From Desulfobacterales bacterium (GTDB taxonomy: Bacteria; Desulfobacterota; Desulfobacteria; Desulfobacterales; Desulfosarcinaceae), in assembly GCA_016218685.1 (NCBI GenBank), contig JACRDD010000013.1:1-64000 (forward strand): 64,000 nucleotides of DNA, in the 5' to 3' direction. Below, one piece after another: positions 37,942 to 47,202 of the stretch; positions within the stretch are counted from its first letter, which is position 1; every line of letters starts with the position of its first letter. The notes beneath the pieces were generated by a model that ran no database searches, was not told the DNA's origin, and saw only the letters and a program-made list of their open reading frames with translations. A program made the translations under genes and the position numbers.

Positions 37942-38742
37942 TCACCATTTTTGCAGGCCCGCCAGGACTGCGGCGGCATTGGCCGGACTGGTGACCATCA
38001 CCGGTTCATCGATCTTTTGGCCGTCCAGGTATTCCCCTAACAAAAAGGCCGATCCATCCAGCCTGAACAATTTAGCGCCCGCCGATTCCACGATCACCCG
38101 CACCGCCGCCAGATCCTTGAAATATTCATTGGCCACGATGGCTGCATCGGCCCGTCCCATGGCCACATAGCACAAGTGAACCCCGGTGCTGCCCATGGCT
38201 CTGATCTTACCGGTAAAGCGGCAACGATAGTTCTGATTGAAGCGCGAGAAAGTAAGAATGACGCTCTCCTGGGAGAGGTCGCCGCGGTCGGCGATGCGAA
38301 TCGGCCGGTCGTTCCAATAGGCCGGCTCGCCGGCCGTGGCTCGGAACAGGTCCTTGGTGGCTGGCATGAAAAAGATTCCCAGCACCGGCCAGTGGTTCTC
38401 GTATAAGGCCAGGGACATCCCCCAGATGGGGATGCCGGTCTGGAAATTGTCGACGCCGTCCAGCGGGTCGAAAACCCATAGGAATCGTTTGCCTTCGTGG
38501 CTGTACCCCTCGCCGACGGGCTCGCGGCCATAGAGACGATGATCGGGAAAGCGCTCGGCGAGATGATGCTGGAAGGCGTCGTTTAGATGCAATTCGGCCT
38601 GGGTCACCAGGTTCTGGTCAAAGGGTTGTCCGGACTGTCCCTTGCCGTAATACTTCAGGGCCTCCTGACCCATTTTCTGGATGGCTTGCAGCGCAAATGC
38701 ATTCAGTTCGCCGATCTTCGGGACGGCCGGGATACGTTGCAT
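37942..38742 (-). CDS. Inositol-phosphatase/FBPase-superfamily phosphatase
   Basis: The 266 residues from 38742 (AAAGGAG) contain the Li+-sensitive phosphatase core. The motif FDPLDGVDNFQTGIP matches DPxDGTxNF with Val for Thr. There is also an upstream acidic pair (LYGREPVGEG, normally GEE) and a C-terminal GADAAIVANE..KDLAAVRVIVESAGA segment (normally WDxAAG). Both the GEE and WD sites are altered here (GRE, KD), so metal binding may differ from typical inositol monophosphatases. The substrate is unknown; CysQ-like or FBPase-like roles are possible. Confidence 0.82.
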   Translation of the reverse strand: MQRIPAVPKIGELNAFALQAIQKMGQEALKYYGKGQSGQPFDQNLVTQAELHLNDAFQHHLAERFPDHRLYGREPVGEGYSHEGKRFLWVFDPLDGVDNFQTGIPIWGMSLALYENHWPVLGIFFMPATKDLFRATAGEPAYWNDRPIRIADRGDLSQESVILTFSRFNQNYRCRFTGKIRAMGSTGVHLCYVAMGRADAAIVANEYFKDLAAVRVIVESAGAKLFRLDGSAFLLGEYLDGQKIDEPVMVTSPANAAAVLAGLQKW

Positions 38743-38896
38743 GATAGCTCCTTTAAGAGGTTTATCGCAAAAAGCGCTATTGCGGCAGCAAACAAACACG
38801 CCTTGACAGGCAGGCCGGGGCATGCAGCGGCCATCTTTGGGCCTTGGCCCTGGACTTCAGCAGGAGAGTAAACGGCGAATTGAAAAAGGCGTGGCG

Positions 38897-39082
38897 TTAC
38901 TTTTTAGACGAAGCGTATCCGTCGGCATACCAACCGCCGCCTTTAAGCTCGAAGGTGCAGGCGCTCATGATCTTTTTGGCCTGTTTCTTATGGCAGTGAG
39001 GGCATTGATGGGTTTCGGTTCCCATGGGAACCAGTTCTTCGAAAAGATGACCGCATTGGCATTTAAATTCGTAAACCGGCAT
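38897..39082 (-). CDS. FmdB-family zinc-ribbon protein
   Basis: The 61-residue protein starts MPVYEFKCQCGHLFEE and has a second knuckle CPHCHKKQAKKI, then a Gly/Trp-rich tail GGGWYADGYAS. This is the FmdB zinc-ribbon family, named after a putative formamidase regulator. The first knuckle here is C-x-C rather than the usual CxxC, so zinc binding may be altered. The ATG follows GGAGATTAAGG. Function is unknown. Confidence 0.88.
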   Translation of the reverse strand: MPVYEFKCQCGHLFEELVPMGTETHQCPHCHKKQAKKIMSACTFELKGGGWYADGYASSKK

Positions 39083-39167
39083 GGCCTTAATCTCCAAAAA
39101 CATCAGCTTCGCGGAGCTGGAAAATTTAGCGCTAATTTAGGAGGCAAATCCCTTTCTGTCAAGATTT

Positions 39168-39208
39168 TAAAAGAAAATGGGCCGGTGGCTGCTTCTGGCC
39201 ACCGGCCC
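39168..39208 (-). terminator. Intrinsic terminator downstream of htrA
   Basis: GGGCCGGTGGC (39179-39189) pairs perfectly over 11 bases with GCCACCGGCCC (39198-39208) around an 8-base loop. Read on the minus strand the stem is followed by ATTTTCTTTTAAAAT. It lies 58 bases past the htrA stop and should end that transcript before the FmdB gene. Confidence 0.85.
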
Positions 39209-39266
39209 AACGCACGCAGGGGCGGGTCCCTGCTTTGGCGGGGGAGGGAAAAGGGCTCTTCTATAA

Positions 39267-40694
39267 TTAAGGTTGGATTTTGACGGCTTTCAAGCCCTCG
39301 TTGCGGCGCATGATCAACATATGCAGCGGTTCCTTCTTGTCGGCCTTATCCATCAAGCCTTCATAATCCTTAAAGTTTTCGACTTTCTTGCGGTTGATCC
39401 CCTTGATCAGATCGCCCACGCGGATACCGGCTTTGTCGGCGCGGCTGCCGTTTCCGACATCCACCACCAGCACCCCTTTTTCATCTTTATCCAGGCCGAA
39501 TTGCTGGGCCCGTTCGGCCGAAAGCTCGGCCACCTGCAACCCCAGGGCATCGCTCTCTTTCTGTTCGGCCCCGGCGCTCAGTTTTTCGTCTTCCCGTTTG
39601 GCCACGGTGGCGGTAACGGTCATCTCCTTGCCGCCGCGCAGCAGGGTGATTTTGGTCTTGTCACCCACGGCCCGATTGGCCACGATGGCAGACAACTCGC
39701 GCCCCGTGGATACCGGTTGCCCGTCCAAGGCGATGATGACATCATTTTTCTGCACGCCGGCTTTGGCGGCCGGGTCGCCTTCGAACACCTGGGTCACCAC
39801 GACACCCTTGCGGGCCTCCAATCCATAATACTCCGCCAGCTCCGGGGTGAGATCCTGGATGCCGACCCCCAACCAACCGCGGGTCACTTCACCTTTGTCC
39901 TTGAGCTGGGCCACAATGGTCTTGGCCATGTCGATGGGAATGGCAAAACCGATCCCCTGTCCGCTGGCCACAATGGCGGTGTTGATGCCCACCACCCGAC
40001 CCTGAAGGTCGAGCAGCGGCCCGCCGCTGTTGCCCGGGTTGATGGAAGCGTCGGTTTGAATGAAATCGTCATACGGTCCGGCCCCGATCACTCTCTTTTT
40101 GGCGCTGACGATACCGGCCGTAACCGTCTGCTCCAAACCGAAGGGGCTGCCGATGGCAACCACCCAGGTTCCGACTTTGAGCTTGTCCGAATCGCCCAAC
40201 GGCAGGGGTTGCAGCTCCTTGACACCCTCTATTTTGATCAGGGCCAGATCGGTTTTGGGATCTCGGCCGATGACCTTGGCATCGTACTCTTTCTCGTCGG
40301 CCAAGCGGACTTTGATTTCATCGGCGTCATCGATGACATGGTTGTTGGTGACAATAAAGCCTTCCTTATCAATAATGAAACCCGAGCCCAGGCTCTGCTG
40401 CTTTTGCTCGCGCTGGGGTTGCTCGCCGAACGGTCCGAAGAAATCCTCGAACGGATTGCGCTGGCCGCCGAAAGGGTCGCCGAAGAAATGTCGGTAGACT
40501 CGACCGCCGCCTTTCATGGTCCGCTCGGTGCGGATGTTGACCACGCCGGGCCGGGCGATTTCGGCCAATTGGGAAAAATTGGCCGGCACCATGGCTACCT
40601 CGTCACTCTGGGCTTGAACCGAACCGAAACCCGGTAATGCTGCCGGGGCGGCTACCAAAAACAGGATTAAAAGAATCGATTTGAACTTGGACAT
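39267..40694 (-). CDS. htrA: Periplasmic HtrA/DegP-type serine protease
   Basis: The 475 residues from 40694 (AAAAGGAGG) begin with a signal peptide (ILLILFLVAAPAALPGFGSVQAQ). The trypsin-like domain has the His in VTNNHVIDDADE, Asp in PKTDLALIKI and Ser in NPGNSGGPLLD. Two PDZ domains follow (about 275-365 and 390-475). It degrades or refolds damaged periplasmic proteins. The gene lies upstream of, and on the same strand as, the FmdB gene but is separated from it by a strong terminator. Confidence 0.95.
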   Translation of the reverse strand: MSKFKSILLILFLVAAPAALPGFGSVQAQSDEVAMVPANFSQLAEIARPGVVNIRTERTMKGGGRVYRHFFGDPFGGQRNPFEDFFGPFGEQPQREQKQQSLGSGFIIDKEGFIVTNNHVIDDADEIKVRLADEKEYDAKVIGRDPKTDLALIKIEGVKELQPLPLGDSDKLKVGTWVVAIGSPFGLEQTVTAGIVSAKKRVIGAGPYDDFIQTDASINPGNSGGPLLDLQGRVVGINTAIVASGQGIGFAIPIDMAKTIVAQLKDKGEVTRGWLGVGIQDLTPELAEYYGLEARKGVVVTQVFEGDPAAKAGVQKNDVIIALDGQPVSTGRELSAIVANRAVGDKTKITLLRGGKEMTVTATVAKREDEKLSAGAEQKESDALGLQVAELSAERAQQFGLDKDEKGVLVVDVGNGSRADKAGIRVGDLIKGINRKKVENFKDYEGLMDKADKKEPLHMLIMRRNEGLKAVKIQP

Positions 40695-40834
40695 GGATTG
40701 CCTCCTTTTGGATCGGGCGTCACGCTTTGATTTAGTGCAACAATAATACAAAATAATGACGGGGGAATGATCCCAAGATTACCATTTGATCATGTTCGGG
40801 ATGAAGCAGTTGCCCGCCCTGCCGCGCGGGATTT

Positions 40835-40982
40835 TAGAAGCCATTTCAAAACCTCCCCTCAGGCCCAAATCCGGCGTTGGGCCAAGGCGTCCAATCCTCG
40901 AAATACTATGTGTATTCCTGCGGTTGTCCACCTTGCCCCGCCTTGGCTTTGAACCTGATTGAAGGTTTTGAAATGGCTTCTA
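40835..40982. mobile_element. 148-bp MITE with 18-bp terminal inverted repeats and TA target duplication
   Basis: GAAGCCATTTCAAAACCT at 40837-40854 and its exact reverse complement at 40963-40980 bound a non-coding interior. Each end is flanked by TA, the target duplication typical of IS630/Tc1-mariner elements. A second, internal inverted repeat (GCCAAGGCG 40881-40889, CGCCTTGGC 40939-40947) allows a long hairpin. The right end supplies the stop codon of the histidine kinase at 40980-42398. It has no transposase; an IS630-type element like that at the left edge of the window could mobilise it. Confidence 0.85.
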
Positions 40983-42398
40983 GCGCACCGCGTTTGCATC
41001 CATGGGCAGGCGCACCGTAAAGAGACTTCCCTGGCCGGGTTGGCTGTTCAAGTCAATCTCACCGCCGTGGGCCCGGGCGATCACCCGGGCCAGGCTGAGC
41101 CCCAGACCGGCGCCATCCTGGGAGCGGCTCTGGTCGCCGCGGAAGAAGCGCTCGAAAACCTTGGGATGATCTTCGGGGGCGATGCCCGTGCCGCTATCCT
41201 CAACCGTCAACCGGACGCTGTTCGCATCGCAAGCCACCCCGACCCGCACCCGCCCGCCCGGTGGAGTATACTTGATGGCATTATCGATCAGATTCCCCAA
41301 CAGGCGCTGCAACATGGAAGCATCGCCGCTGACCGGGCACACGCTCTGGGCTTGGATGTGCAGGGTAATGCCTTTGTCTTCGGCCAAGGGTTGAAAAAGG
41401 GTGCAGGCCTCCTGGGCCAAGGCCGACAGATCCACCCTCTGAAAGCTTTTGGGATCGAGGCCCGCTTCGGTCCGCGAAATCGTGAGCATGGTATTGATCA
41501 TGTGCAGCAACCGGTCGCACTCCTCGATGGTGCTGGCCGCCATGCTCTGGTACTCCCCAAGGTCGGCGCCACCCAGGGTCACCTCGGCCAGGCCGCGGAT
41601 GCGGGTGATGGGGCTGCGCAGGTCATGGGCGATGTTGTCGTTCATCTGGCGGATGCCCGCCACCAGGTGCTGAATCCGGTCCAACATCTGGTTGAAGGTG
41701 ACCGCCAGTTGATCGATCTCGTTATGCTGATGGAAGACCGGAACGCGGGTTTCCAGATCGCTCTCGGAGATTTGCCTGGCCGTGCGGGTCACCGAGGCGA
41801 CCCCCGCCAGGGCCCGCCGCGCCATGAACCCGCCCACCACCACGGCCAGCCCCAGCAGGGCGACCATGGTGATCATGAAGATGCGCTGGAAGCTTTGCAG
41901 CAGGCGCGTTTCCGCTTCCAGGGAGTAGCCCATTTGCAGCATGATGGATTGCCCGATGCGCCGGTAGATGACCCGGGCTTTAAAGGGACGGTCCGGGATC
42001 GCCTGGGTAGCATAGCTGTGGGTGCGGCCTTGCACCAGCAACTCGTCCACAGCCCGGCGGTCGGTGGCGATATTCTTCCAGAAGGCCATATTGGATGAGG
42101 AGTAGAAGATGCCGGTGGCGTAGAACAGGCGGAAGAACATCTTGTGCTCGCCCACCGATTGCACTTGCAGCAGAGCGGCGCGCTGCAACATCTCGCTGCC
42201 CTCCAGGTTGTAAATCTGACCGAGGCGGTTGGCATGGGTCAGCAGATCGGTGTCCGTACGCTGGTCGATGACCCGCACGATCAGCAGATAGAACAGAGCA
42301 AAGGCCGTCACCGCCAGCAGCACGAAGACCAGGGCATACCAGAGGGTCAACCGGAACGCCAAGCTATGAAAGAGATTACGCGTCCTGTCGAAGAACAT
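40980..42398 (-). CDS. HAMP-domain sensor histidine kinase
   Basis: The 472-residue protein starts MFFDRTRNLFHSLAF and has two membrane helices (LTLWYALVFVLLAVTAFALFYLL and MITMVALLGLAVVVGGFMA near 165-185) around a periplasmic sensor. A HAMP domain, HisKA (MNDNIAHDLRSPITRIRGL) and HATPase (N-box LIDNAIKYTPPG, DSGTGIAPE, GAGLGLSLARVIARAHGG) follow. It resembles CusS-like heavy-metal sensors. It overlaps its response regulator by 23 bases. Its TAG stop is the last three bases of a MITE, so the original C-terminus may have been slightly longer. Confidence 0.92.
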   Translation of the reverse strand: MFFDRTRNLFHSLAFRLTLWYALVFVLLAVTAFALFYLLIVRVIDQRTDTDLLTHANRLGQIYNLEGSEMLQRAALLQVQSVGEHKMFFRLFYATGIFYSSSNMAFWKNIATDRRAVDELLVQGRTHSYATQAIPDRPFKARVIYRRIGQSIMLQMGYSLEAETRLLQSFQRIFMITMVALLGLAVVVGGFMARRALAGVASVTRTARQISESDLETRVPVFHQHNEIDQLAVTFNQMLDRIQHLVAGIRQMNDNIAHDLRSPITRIRGLAEVTLGGADLGEYQSMAASTIEECDRLLHMINTMLTISRTEAGLDPKSFQRVDLSALAQEACTLFQPLAEDKGITLHIQAQSVCPVSGDASMLQRLLGNLIDNAIKYTPPGGRVRVGVACDANSVRLTVEDSGTGIAPEDHPKVFERFFRGDQSRSQDGAGLGLSLARVIARAHGGEIDLNSQPGQGSLFTVRLPMDANAVR

Positions 42399-43053
42399 AG
42401 CCGACCCCTCGCACCGTGTGCAGCAGCTTGGACGCGAACCCCTTGTCGATCTTGTCCCGCAAGCGGCAGACGCGGGCTTCGACCACGTTGGTCTGGGGAT
42501 CGAAATTGTAGTGCCACACATGCTCCATGATCATGGTCTTGGAGATCACCTTGCCGGTGTTGCGCATCAGATAGGCGAGCAGGGAATACTCCAGGGGCTG
42601 CAAATCGATGCGCCGGCCGTCGCGGGTCACCTCCCGGGTGACCAGATCGAGGCTCAGGCTGCCGACGGTCAATCGGGTGGCCTCGGCCGCGCCGCTGGCC
42701 CGCCGGATGAGGGCCTGAACCCGGGCAAGCAACTCGGCAAAGGCGAATGGCTTGGATAGGTAGTCGTCGCTGCCGGTCGTAAGGCCTCGCACGCGGTCGT
42801 CCACCGAATCCTTGGCGCTGAGGATGATCACCGGGGTGGTGATCTTTTCGCGCCGCAGATGGCGGATCACGGAAAGCCCGTCCCGCTTGGGCAGCATCAG
42901 GTCCACAATGAGCACCTCGTAGGGTTCGACCAGGGCCAGGTCCAGGCCGCTTTCGCCGTCGGCGGCATGGTCCACGGCGAATCCCGCGGCCTGCAGGCCC
43001 TTGATCACAAACGAGGCGATCTTGGTATCGTCTTCGATGAGCAGCACACGCAT
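42376..43053 (-). CDS. OmpR-family response regulator
   Basis: The 225 residues from MRVLLIEDD (43053, AAAGGACC) comprise a receiver with acidic IEDD, phosphoacceptor Asp in VLIVDLMLPKRDG and Lys in YLSKPFAFAELL, and a winged-helix DNA-binding domain (TRDGRRIDLQPLEYSLLAYLMRN, VVEARVCRLRDKID, VRGVGYVLR). It is the cognate partner of the overlapping downstream kinase and resembles CusR/PcoR. The signal is unknown; no metal exporter is adjacent. Confidence 0.94.
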   Translation of the reverse strand: MRVLLIEDDTKIASFVIKGLQAAGFAVDHAADGESGLDLALVEPYEVLIVDLMLPKRDGLSVIRHLRREKITTPVIILSAKDSVDDRVRGLTTGSDDYLSKPFAFAELLARVQALIRRASGAAEATRLTVGSLSLDLVTREVTRDGRRIDLQPLEYSLLAYLMRNTGKVISKTMIMEHVWHYNFDPQTNVVEARVCRLRDKIDKGFASKLLHTVRGVGYVLRQDA

Positions 43054-43217
43054 GGCAGGGTCCTTTGCTGTTGGCATGGGGCATTGCTGAACCGCATATA
43101 TCTTTAATTTTGAAGCAATTGTCAAACCTTGGTGCTTGACAAACGGTACCGCTCCTGAAAAATATCATCCCACAGTCTACTCGAAGGATGACATTCCACC
43201 ATAGGGAGGATGAAACC

Positions 43218-43616
43218 ATGGGCTTGCAGGATCAAATCAAGAAAGACTTGGCGACGGCCATGAAGGCCAAGGACGAAGAGAAGAAAAGCATTCTGAGAGT
43301 CATCATGGGAGAGTTCGGCCGCCAGTCCCAGAAAGAGATTCCCGACGGCGATGTGGTGCAGATCATCAAGAAACTGATCAAATCCGAGAAGGAAGTACTC
43401 GCCCAAACCGGCGGCGGCCAGACCGACCGCTTCATCGAAGTGGCCGAAGGGTACCTGCCCAAGATGGCCACCGAAGCGGACATCGCCGCCTGGGTCAAGG
43501 CCAACATCGACTTCTCCAAATTCAACAACAAGATGCAGGCCATGAAACCGATCATGGCCCATTTCGGCGCCGCGGTGGACGGCAATCTGGTAAAGAAGGT
43601 GTTGCAGGGGTTATGA
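43218..43616 (+). CDS. yqeY: GatB/YqeY-domain protein
   Basis: The 132 residues from 43218 (AGGGAGGATGAAACC) are shorter than the usual ~148 of YqeY but keep the family marks: LQDQIKKDLATAMKAKDEEKKS, IKKLIKSEKE, VAEGYLPKMATE and the C-terminal KKVLQGL. The fold is the tRNA-binding tail domain of GatB. Free-standing members are found near rpsU or dnaG in other bacteria, with an unknown role. Here it is monocistronic. Confidence 0.88.
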   Translation: MGLQDQIKKDLATAMKAKDEEKKSILRVIMGEFGRQSQKEIPDGDVVQIIKKLIKSEKEVLAQTGGGQTDRFIEVAEGYLPKMATEADIAAWVKANIDFSKFNNKMQAMKPIMAHFGAAVDGNLVKKVLQGL

Positions 43617-43649
43617 CCTGGCAAGTTCGGGCCTCTGTGCGGGCGGCTG

Positions 43650-45008
43650 TCAATTATTGAGTTGGGACAATTCGTTGGCCAAGGGCAAGTAAACCTTAAC
43701 GGTCGTGCCCTTCCCCAATTCGCTTTCAACGGCGATCTCGCCCAGGTGATTTTTAACGATACCGTAGGTGGCCGCCATGCTCAGGCCCCTGCCCGTGAAC
43801 TTTGTGGTGAAATAAGGATCGAAGATACACTGCCGGGTGCTTTCATCCATCCCCTTGCCGTTGTCCGTAATCCGTAAAACGACGTAATCGCCCGGCAAAA
43901 GTTCCATCTGAGGCACTTGCTGCGCTTCATGGATGGAGAACTTTTCAGCGCCGATCACGATGCGGCCACCGCTGGTTTCAAGGGCCTCGAAAGCGTTGGT
44001 CACGATGGCCGCCAGCGCCAATTGCATTTGGGTCGTGTCCACTTGGACGATATACCGATCGGCAGGCAGCGCCAATTCCATCTCGAAGCGGTTTTCACCG
44101 ATGTCACCGACCCCGCCCAAGGCCTTCTCCACCAGTGTTTCCAAAGGAACCTTTTCCACTTTATGTTTGCCGCCGCGCGCATACGCCAAAAGTTTGTAGG
44201 TGAGCTCCTGCATTTTCCGGGAAACGGCTTCGATGCGCTCAAAAGATTTGTTGAGGTCTTTCCCCTGGGCGATTTCAAATCTCATTAAATCGAGATTCCC
44301 GACCAATACCGCCAGCGCGTTGTTGTATTGATGGGCAACGCCTCCGGCCAAGGTTACAATGGCATCCATTTTTCGGGCATTGAGCAATTGCTGGTCGCGT
44401 TGCCGCAACTCCTCCACCTTCTGATCCACCTTTATTTGCAGCTCTACGTTCTGGCGTTGGAACATTCCCAAATACTCGATGCTTTCCAACGCATTCGCGG
44501 CGTTGCGCAAAACCAGCGAAAGGGCTTGAAGCGATCCGTCGGGCAATCGGTTGGACTTGACTGGAAAGAGGCCTATGAAAAGACCCCTGATGCGGGCATA
44601 CGTGGCCATGGCATGCAACAGCACGCAATAACGCCTATCCGTGGAGTAGACCATGATGCCGCGTTTTTCTTTTAGAGCCCAGGCCACATAACCATTTTGA
44701 ATCAGGCTCTCGAATTGGACCTCCAGCTCATTTTGAAGCTCAGCGGGAAAACAGCAAAGACGTTCGAGAGCGGAGGTCTGCTGTTCCACCAAATACATCG
44801 CGCTGATATCGAACTTGATGATGTCGTTGATCCGCTCGACTGCCAGTTGGAGAAATTCTTGACGTTCGATGGGATGATCGACCTGCTTTTGAAAATCGCC
44901 AAACGACAACACCTGCTCCATCGCGTCTAAAATGAAGCGGTTTTTCGACTCCGCGGCACTCAGCCGCTGAAGAGTCCCTGCTGCTTTCAAAAGCGTTGTG
45001 CCGGTCAT
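43650..45008 (-). CDS. Cytoplasmic sensor histidine kinase with GAF-like domain
   Basis: The 452 residues have no membrane helix. A GAF-like sensor occupies about 45-195 (IIKFDISAMYLVEQQTSALERLCC), then a coiled coil (ELQIKVDQKVEELRQRDQQLL), HisKA with the phospho-His in LAGGVAHQYNNALAVLVG, and HATPase with N-box VTNAFEALE and DNGKGMDESTRQCIFDPYFTTK. The G2 box GRGLSMAATYGI is typical for the PAS-type NtrB-like class. It begins one base after the HDOD gene, so the two act together. No response regulator is adjacent. Confidence 0.9.
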   Translation of the reverse strand: MTGTTLLKAAGTLQRLSAAESKNRFILDAMEQVLSFGDFQKQVDHPIERQEFLQLAVERINDIIKFDISAMYLVEQQTSALERLCCFPAELQNELEVQFESLIQNGYVAWALKEKRGIMVYSTDRRYCVLLHAMATYARIRGLFIGLFPVKSNRLPDGSLQALSLVLRNAANALESIEYLGMFQRQNVELQIKVDQKVEELRQRDQQLLNARKMDAIVTLAGGVAHQYNNALAVLVGNLDLMRFEIAQGKDLNKSFERIEAVSRKMQELTYKLLAYARGGKHKVEKVPLETLVEKALGGVGDIGENRFEMELALPADRYIVQVDTTQMQLALAAIVTNAFEALETSGGRIVIGAEKFSIHEAQQVPQMELLPGDYVVLRITDNGKGMDESTRQCIFDPYFTTKFTGRGLSMAATYGIVKNHLGEIAVESELGKGTTVKVYLPLANELSQLNN

Positions 45009-45009
45009 C

Positions 45010-46308
45010 CTAAATTCCTGTAAACAGGTCCGTCATGATATCCACCTGTTGGACCGTCTGGTCAATGGCGGTCTTCAAAGCCCCCGGTGCGATGCCAAGT
45101 TGATGCCATCCCCTGGGATCGAAATGCGGAATGATGTGCCCTCCGCTATGGCCCAAGCCCAATGCATTAACGGCGATGTCCGCAACATGCACGATACTGG
45201 GCTCCACCGGCTCCGGGCTGCGCATCGGACGGTGATGATGAATAATACCGTTGACCAGCGTATCGGGGAACCTCCATTTGTTGAGCAGGTGGCCGGCGAT
45301 TTGGGTATGGCTGATCCCCATGCACTCTTTTTCGATTTCGTAAACGGAAAGCCCTGTGTTCTTGGCCATATTCAATACCAGTTTGGCCTGTTCCGGGAAA
45401 TACCGGTACCAAACCAAACGGCCGATGTCGTGGAGCAGACCGGCAAGAAACAAGCGCTCGGTATGGGGCAGATTTGCCTGAGCGCCGAGGATCCGGGACA
45501 ACAGCCCGCAGGATATGCTGTGCCGTAAAAAGCTGGCCAGATCGATGAGATTTTGGGGGATATCACCGAAGAATTGCACACTGCTGATCACCATCGCCAG
45601 CACCCCCACCTCTCTTGTACCAAGAAGCGTGACTGCCCGGGAAAGGGTATCGATTTTCGATGGATACCCGTAAGCGGCGGAGTTGGCGATTTTCAGCAGC
45701 AAGGCGGCCAGGCTGGGACTGCGACTGACCACGGCGGCAATGTCATTGGCCGAAGACAATGGGTCCTCGATAATTCGGTTGAATTCGGAAATGATTTCCG
45801 GCGATTCCGGCAGTTGCACCTCGGAGAACTGGATCTGGGTCTTCATGCCATTGTAAAGATCCAGTTTAAAATTCTCTGGAAGCGGCAGCCGGGGGCCGAA
45901 ATCGATAAAAAGGCCCTTTTGAAGGCGGTATTCGATGGCCGCACTATAAATAGGGCTAATGGCCGGATGAGCGGTATCGATATGCTGAAATATCGTTTGA
46001 ACCGTGCGCTCGACCTTGAGCCGATCGTCTTCATCCTTATCGCCACTTTCAGTTACAATATCTTGATCTTGTCCCTGAATTTTGACTTCAGGCACCCCCC
46101 AGATTTTCAACAGCCGGATTTGGTTGAGATCAATCGGTTGGCCTTTTGTCAGAAGCAGGCGACCATTATTATCCCGAACATCCTCACCAAGGACTACACC
46201 GTCCTTTAATTTGTCCAAAGCAACCAGAAGCAACTCCCGCCCTCCGTTGAAGTGATTGAAAAGAGCTCCAGAATCTGTTTTCGCCGGATTGCTTGATAAC
46301 TTTAGCAA
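45010..46308 (-). CDS. HDOD-domain signalling protein
   Basis: The 432 residues start with the only available codon, a TTG at 46308, right after an in-frame stop. The N-terminal segment (30-75) has LKDGVVLGEDVRDNNGRLLLTKGQ, as seen in c-di-GMP-type HD proteins. The HDOD domain (about 160-380) has IASAV-like LLLKIANSAAYGYPSKIDTLSRAVTLLG and a retained HD motif in LFLAGLLHDIGRLVW. HDOD proteins regulate motility, development or stress in complex with kinases. It is directly upstream of the kinase gene with a 1-base gap. Confidence 0.88.
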   Translation of the reverse strand: MLKLSSNPAKTDSGALFNHFNGGRELLLVALDKLKDGVVLGEDVRDNNGRLLLTKGQPIDLNQIRLLKIWGVPEVKIQGQDQDIVTESGDKDEDDRLKVERTVQTIFQHIDTAHPAISPIYSAAIEYRLQKGLFIDFGPRLPLPENFKLDLYNGMKTQIQFSEVQLPESPEIISEFNRIIEDPLSSANDIAAVVSRSPSLAALLLKIANSAAYGYPSKIDTLSRAVTLLGTREVGVLAMVISSVQFFGDIPQNLIDLASFLRHSISCGLLSRILGAQANLPHTERLFLAGLLHDIGRLVWYRYFPEQAKLVLNMAKNTGLSVYEIEKECMGISHTQIAGHLLNKWRFPDTLVNGIIHHHRPMRSPEPVEPSIVHVADIAVNALGLGHSGGHIIPHFDPRGWHQLGIAPGALKTAIDQTVQQVDIMTDLFTGI

Positions 46309-46551
46309 TTAGCATGCGTTAAGCCTCAAATTTAGTCGAGCTGTGGATTGGGGTTAGGATCATCTAAATTAACGGACTTGACAAGAAAAAAAACAGCGGT
46401 GGCCGGTTGTCATTCGCACCATCGGTAAGCCGTTCATCGGCTAAATCCGCATTTCGTCGCATCTTTTTTGCCCATCCGCACCCGCCCCGATAGAACTCTG
46501 ACAACATCAAAAACCGACAAACACATTCATCTTTCCTTAAGGAGGTCCAAA

Positions 46552-47187
46552 ATGAAAGTTTTTCGCAAGTTGGTCGCAATCCTTTTTACCGCAACCGCCA
46601 TGGCCCTCTGCATCTGGTGCGCGCCGGTGCGCGGCGACGGCCCGACGCCGGTTCAGGAACTGACCCCGGAAGCGTTGGACCAATGCGTGGCCGAACTGAA
46701 AAACGTGCTCGCCAATGATCCCCAGAACGAGACCGCCATGAAGGCCCTGGGTATCGCCTACCATTTTCAAGCCATTCAAGGGCGCAAGGAGGCCACGGCC
46801 AAGGCTGTGGAGAAGCTAAAAGGCGCCCTTGCAAAAGCGCCGTCCGATTATGAAACCATGTGCTACCTGGGCAGCACCCAAACCATGATGGCCAAGACCA
46901 CTTGGAATCCCATTAAAAAGCTCTCCTATGTAAATACCGGCACGGCCCTGATGGACCGGGCGGTCAAACGGGCGCCGGACAACATCACGGTACGCATGAC
47001 CCGGGGGGCCAACTCCCTGGCTTTACCCAGCTTTCTGAACCGGGTGGGATGCGCCGTGGAGGACTACGCCTACCTGTCCGAGCGCATCGAAAAAAGCCCA
47101 AAAGAGCTGGCCTCCATCCGACAGACGGTGGCTCAAGCCCTGGCCGAGGCCCGCAACCGGCAGGCACTGAACGCGAAAGCAGAATAA
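46552..47187 (+). CDS. Exported TPR protein heading an ABC export operon
   Basis: The 211 residues from 46552 (TTAAGGAGGTCC) begin with a signal peptide (LFTATAMALCIWCAPVRG), then TPR-like helices: ELTPEALDQCVAELKNVLANDPQN, KAVEKLKGALAKAPSDYE, TALMDRAVKRAPDN. The protein should be periplasmic. It lies 15 bases before the ABC ATPase gene and is probably the first gene of the envelope locus 46.5-51.3 kb, where it may be an assembly or substrate-capture factor. Confidence 0.8.
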   Translation: MKVFRKLVAILFTATAMALCIWCAPVRGDGPTPVQELTPEALDQCVAELKNVLANDPQNETAMKALGIAYHFQAIQGRKEATAKAVEKLKGALAKAPSDYETMCYLGSTQTMMAKTTWNPIKKLSYVNTGTALMDRAVKRAPDNITVRMTRGANSLALPSFLNRVGCAVEDYAYLSERIEKSPKELASIRQTVAQALAEARNRQALNAKAE

Positions 47188-47202
47188 AAGAGGAGAAGAA
47201 CG

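Noticed and set aside
39273..40637. Plus-strand open frame (454 codons) opposite htrA
   Set aside because: Antisense shadow; the HtrA frame has signal peptide, triad and PDZ domains.
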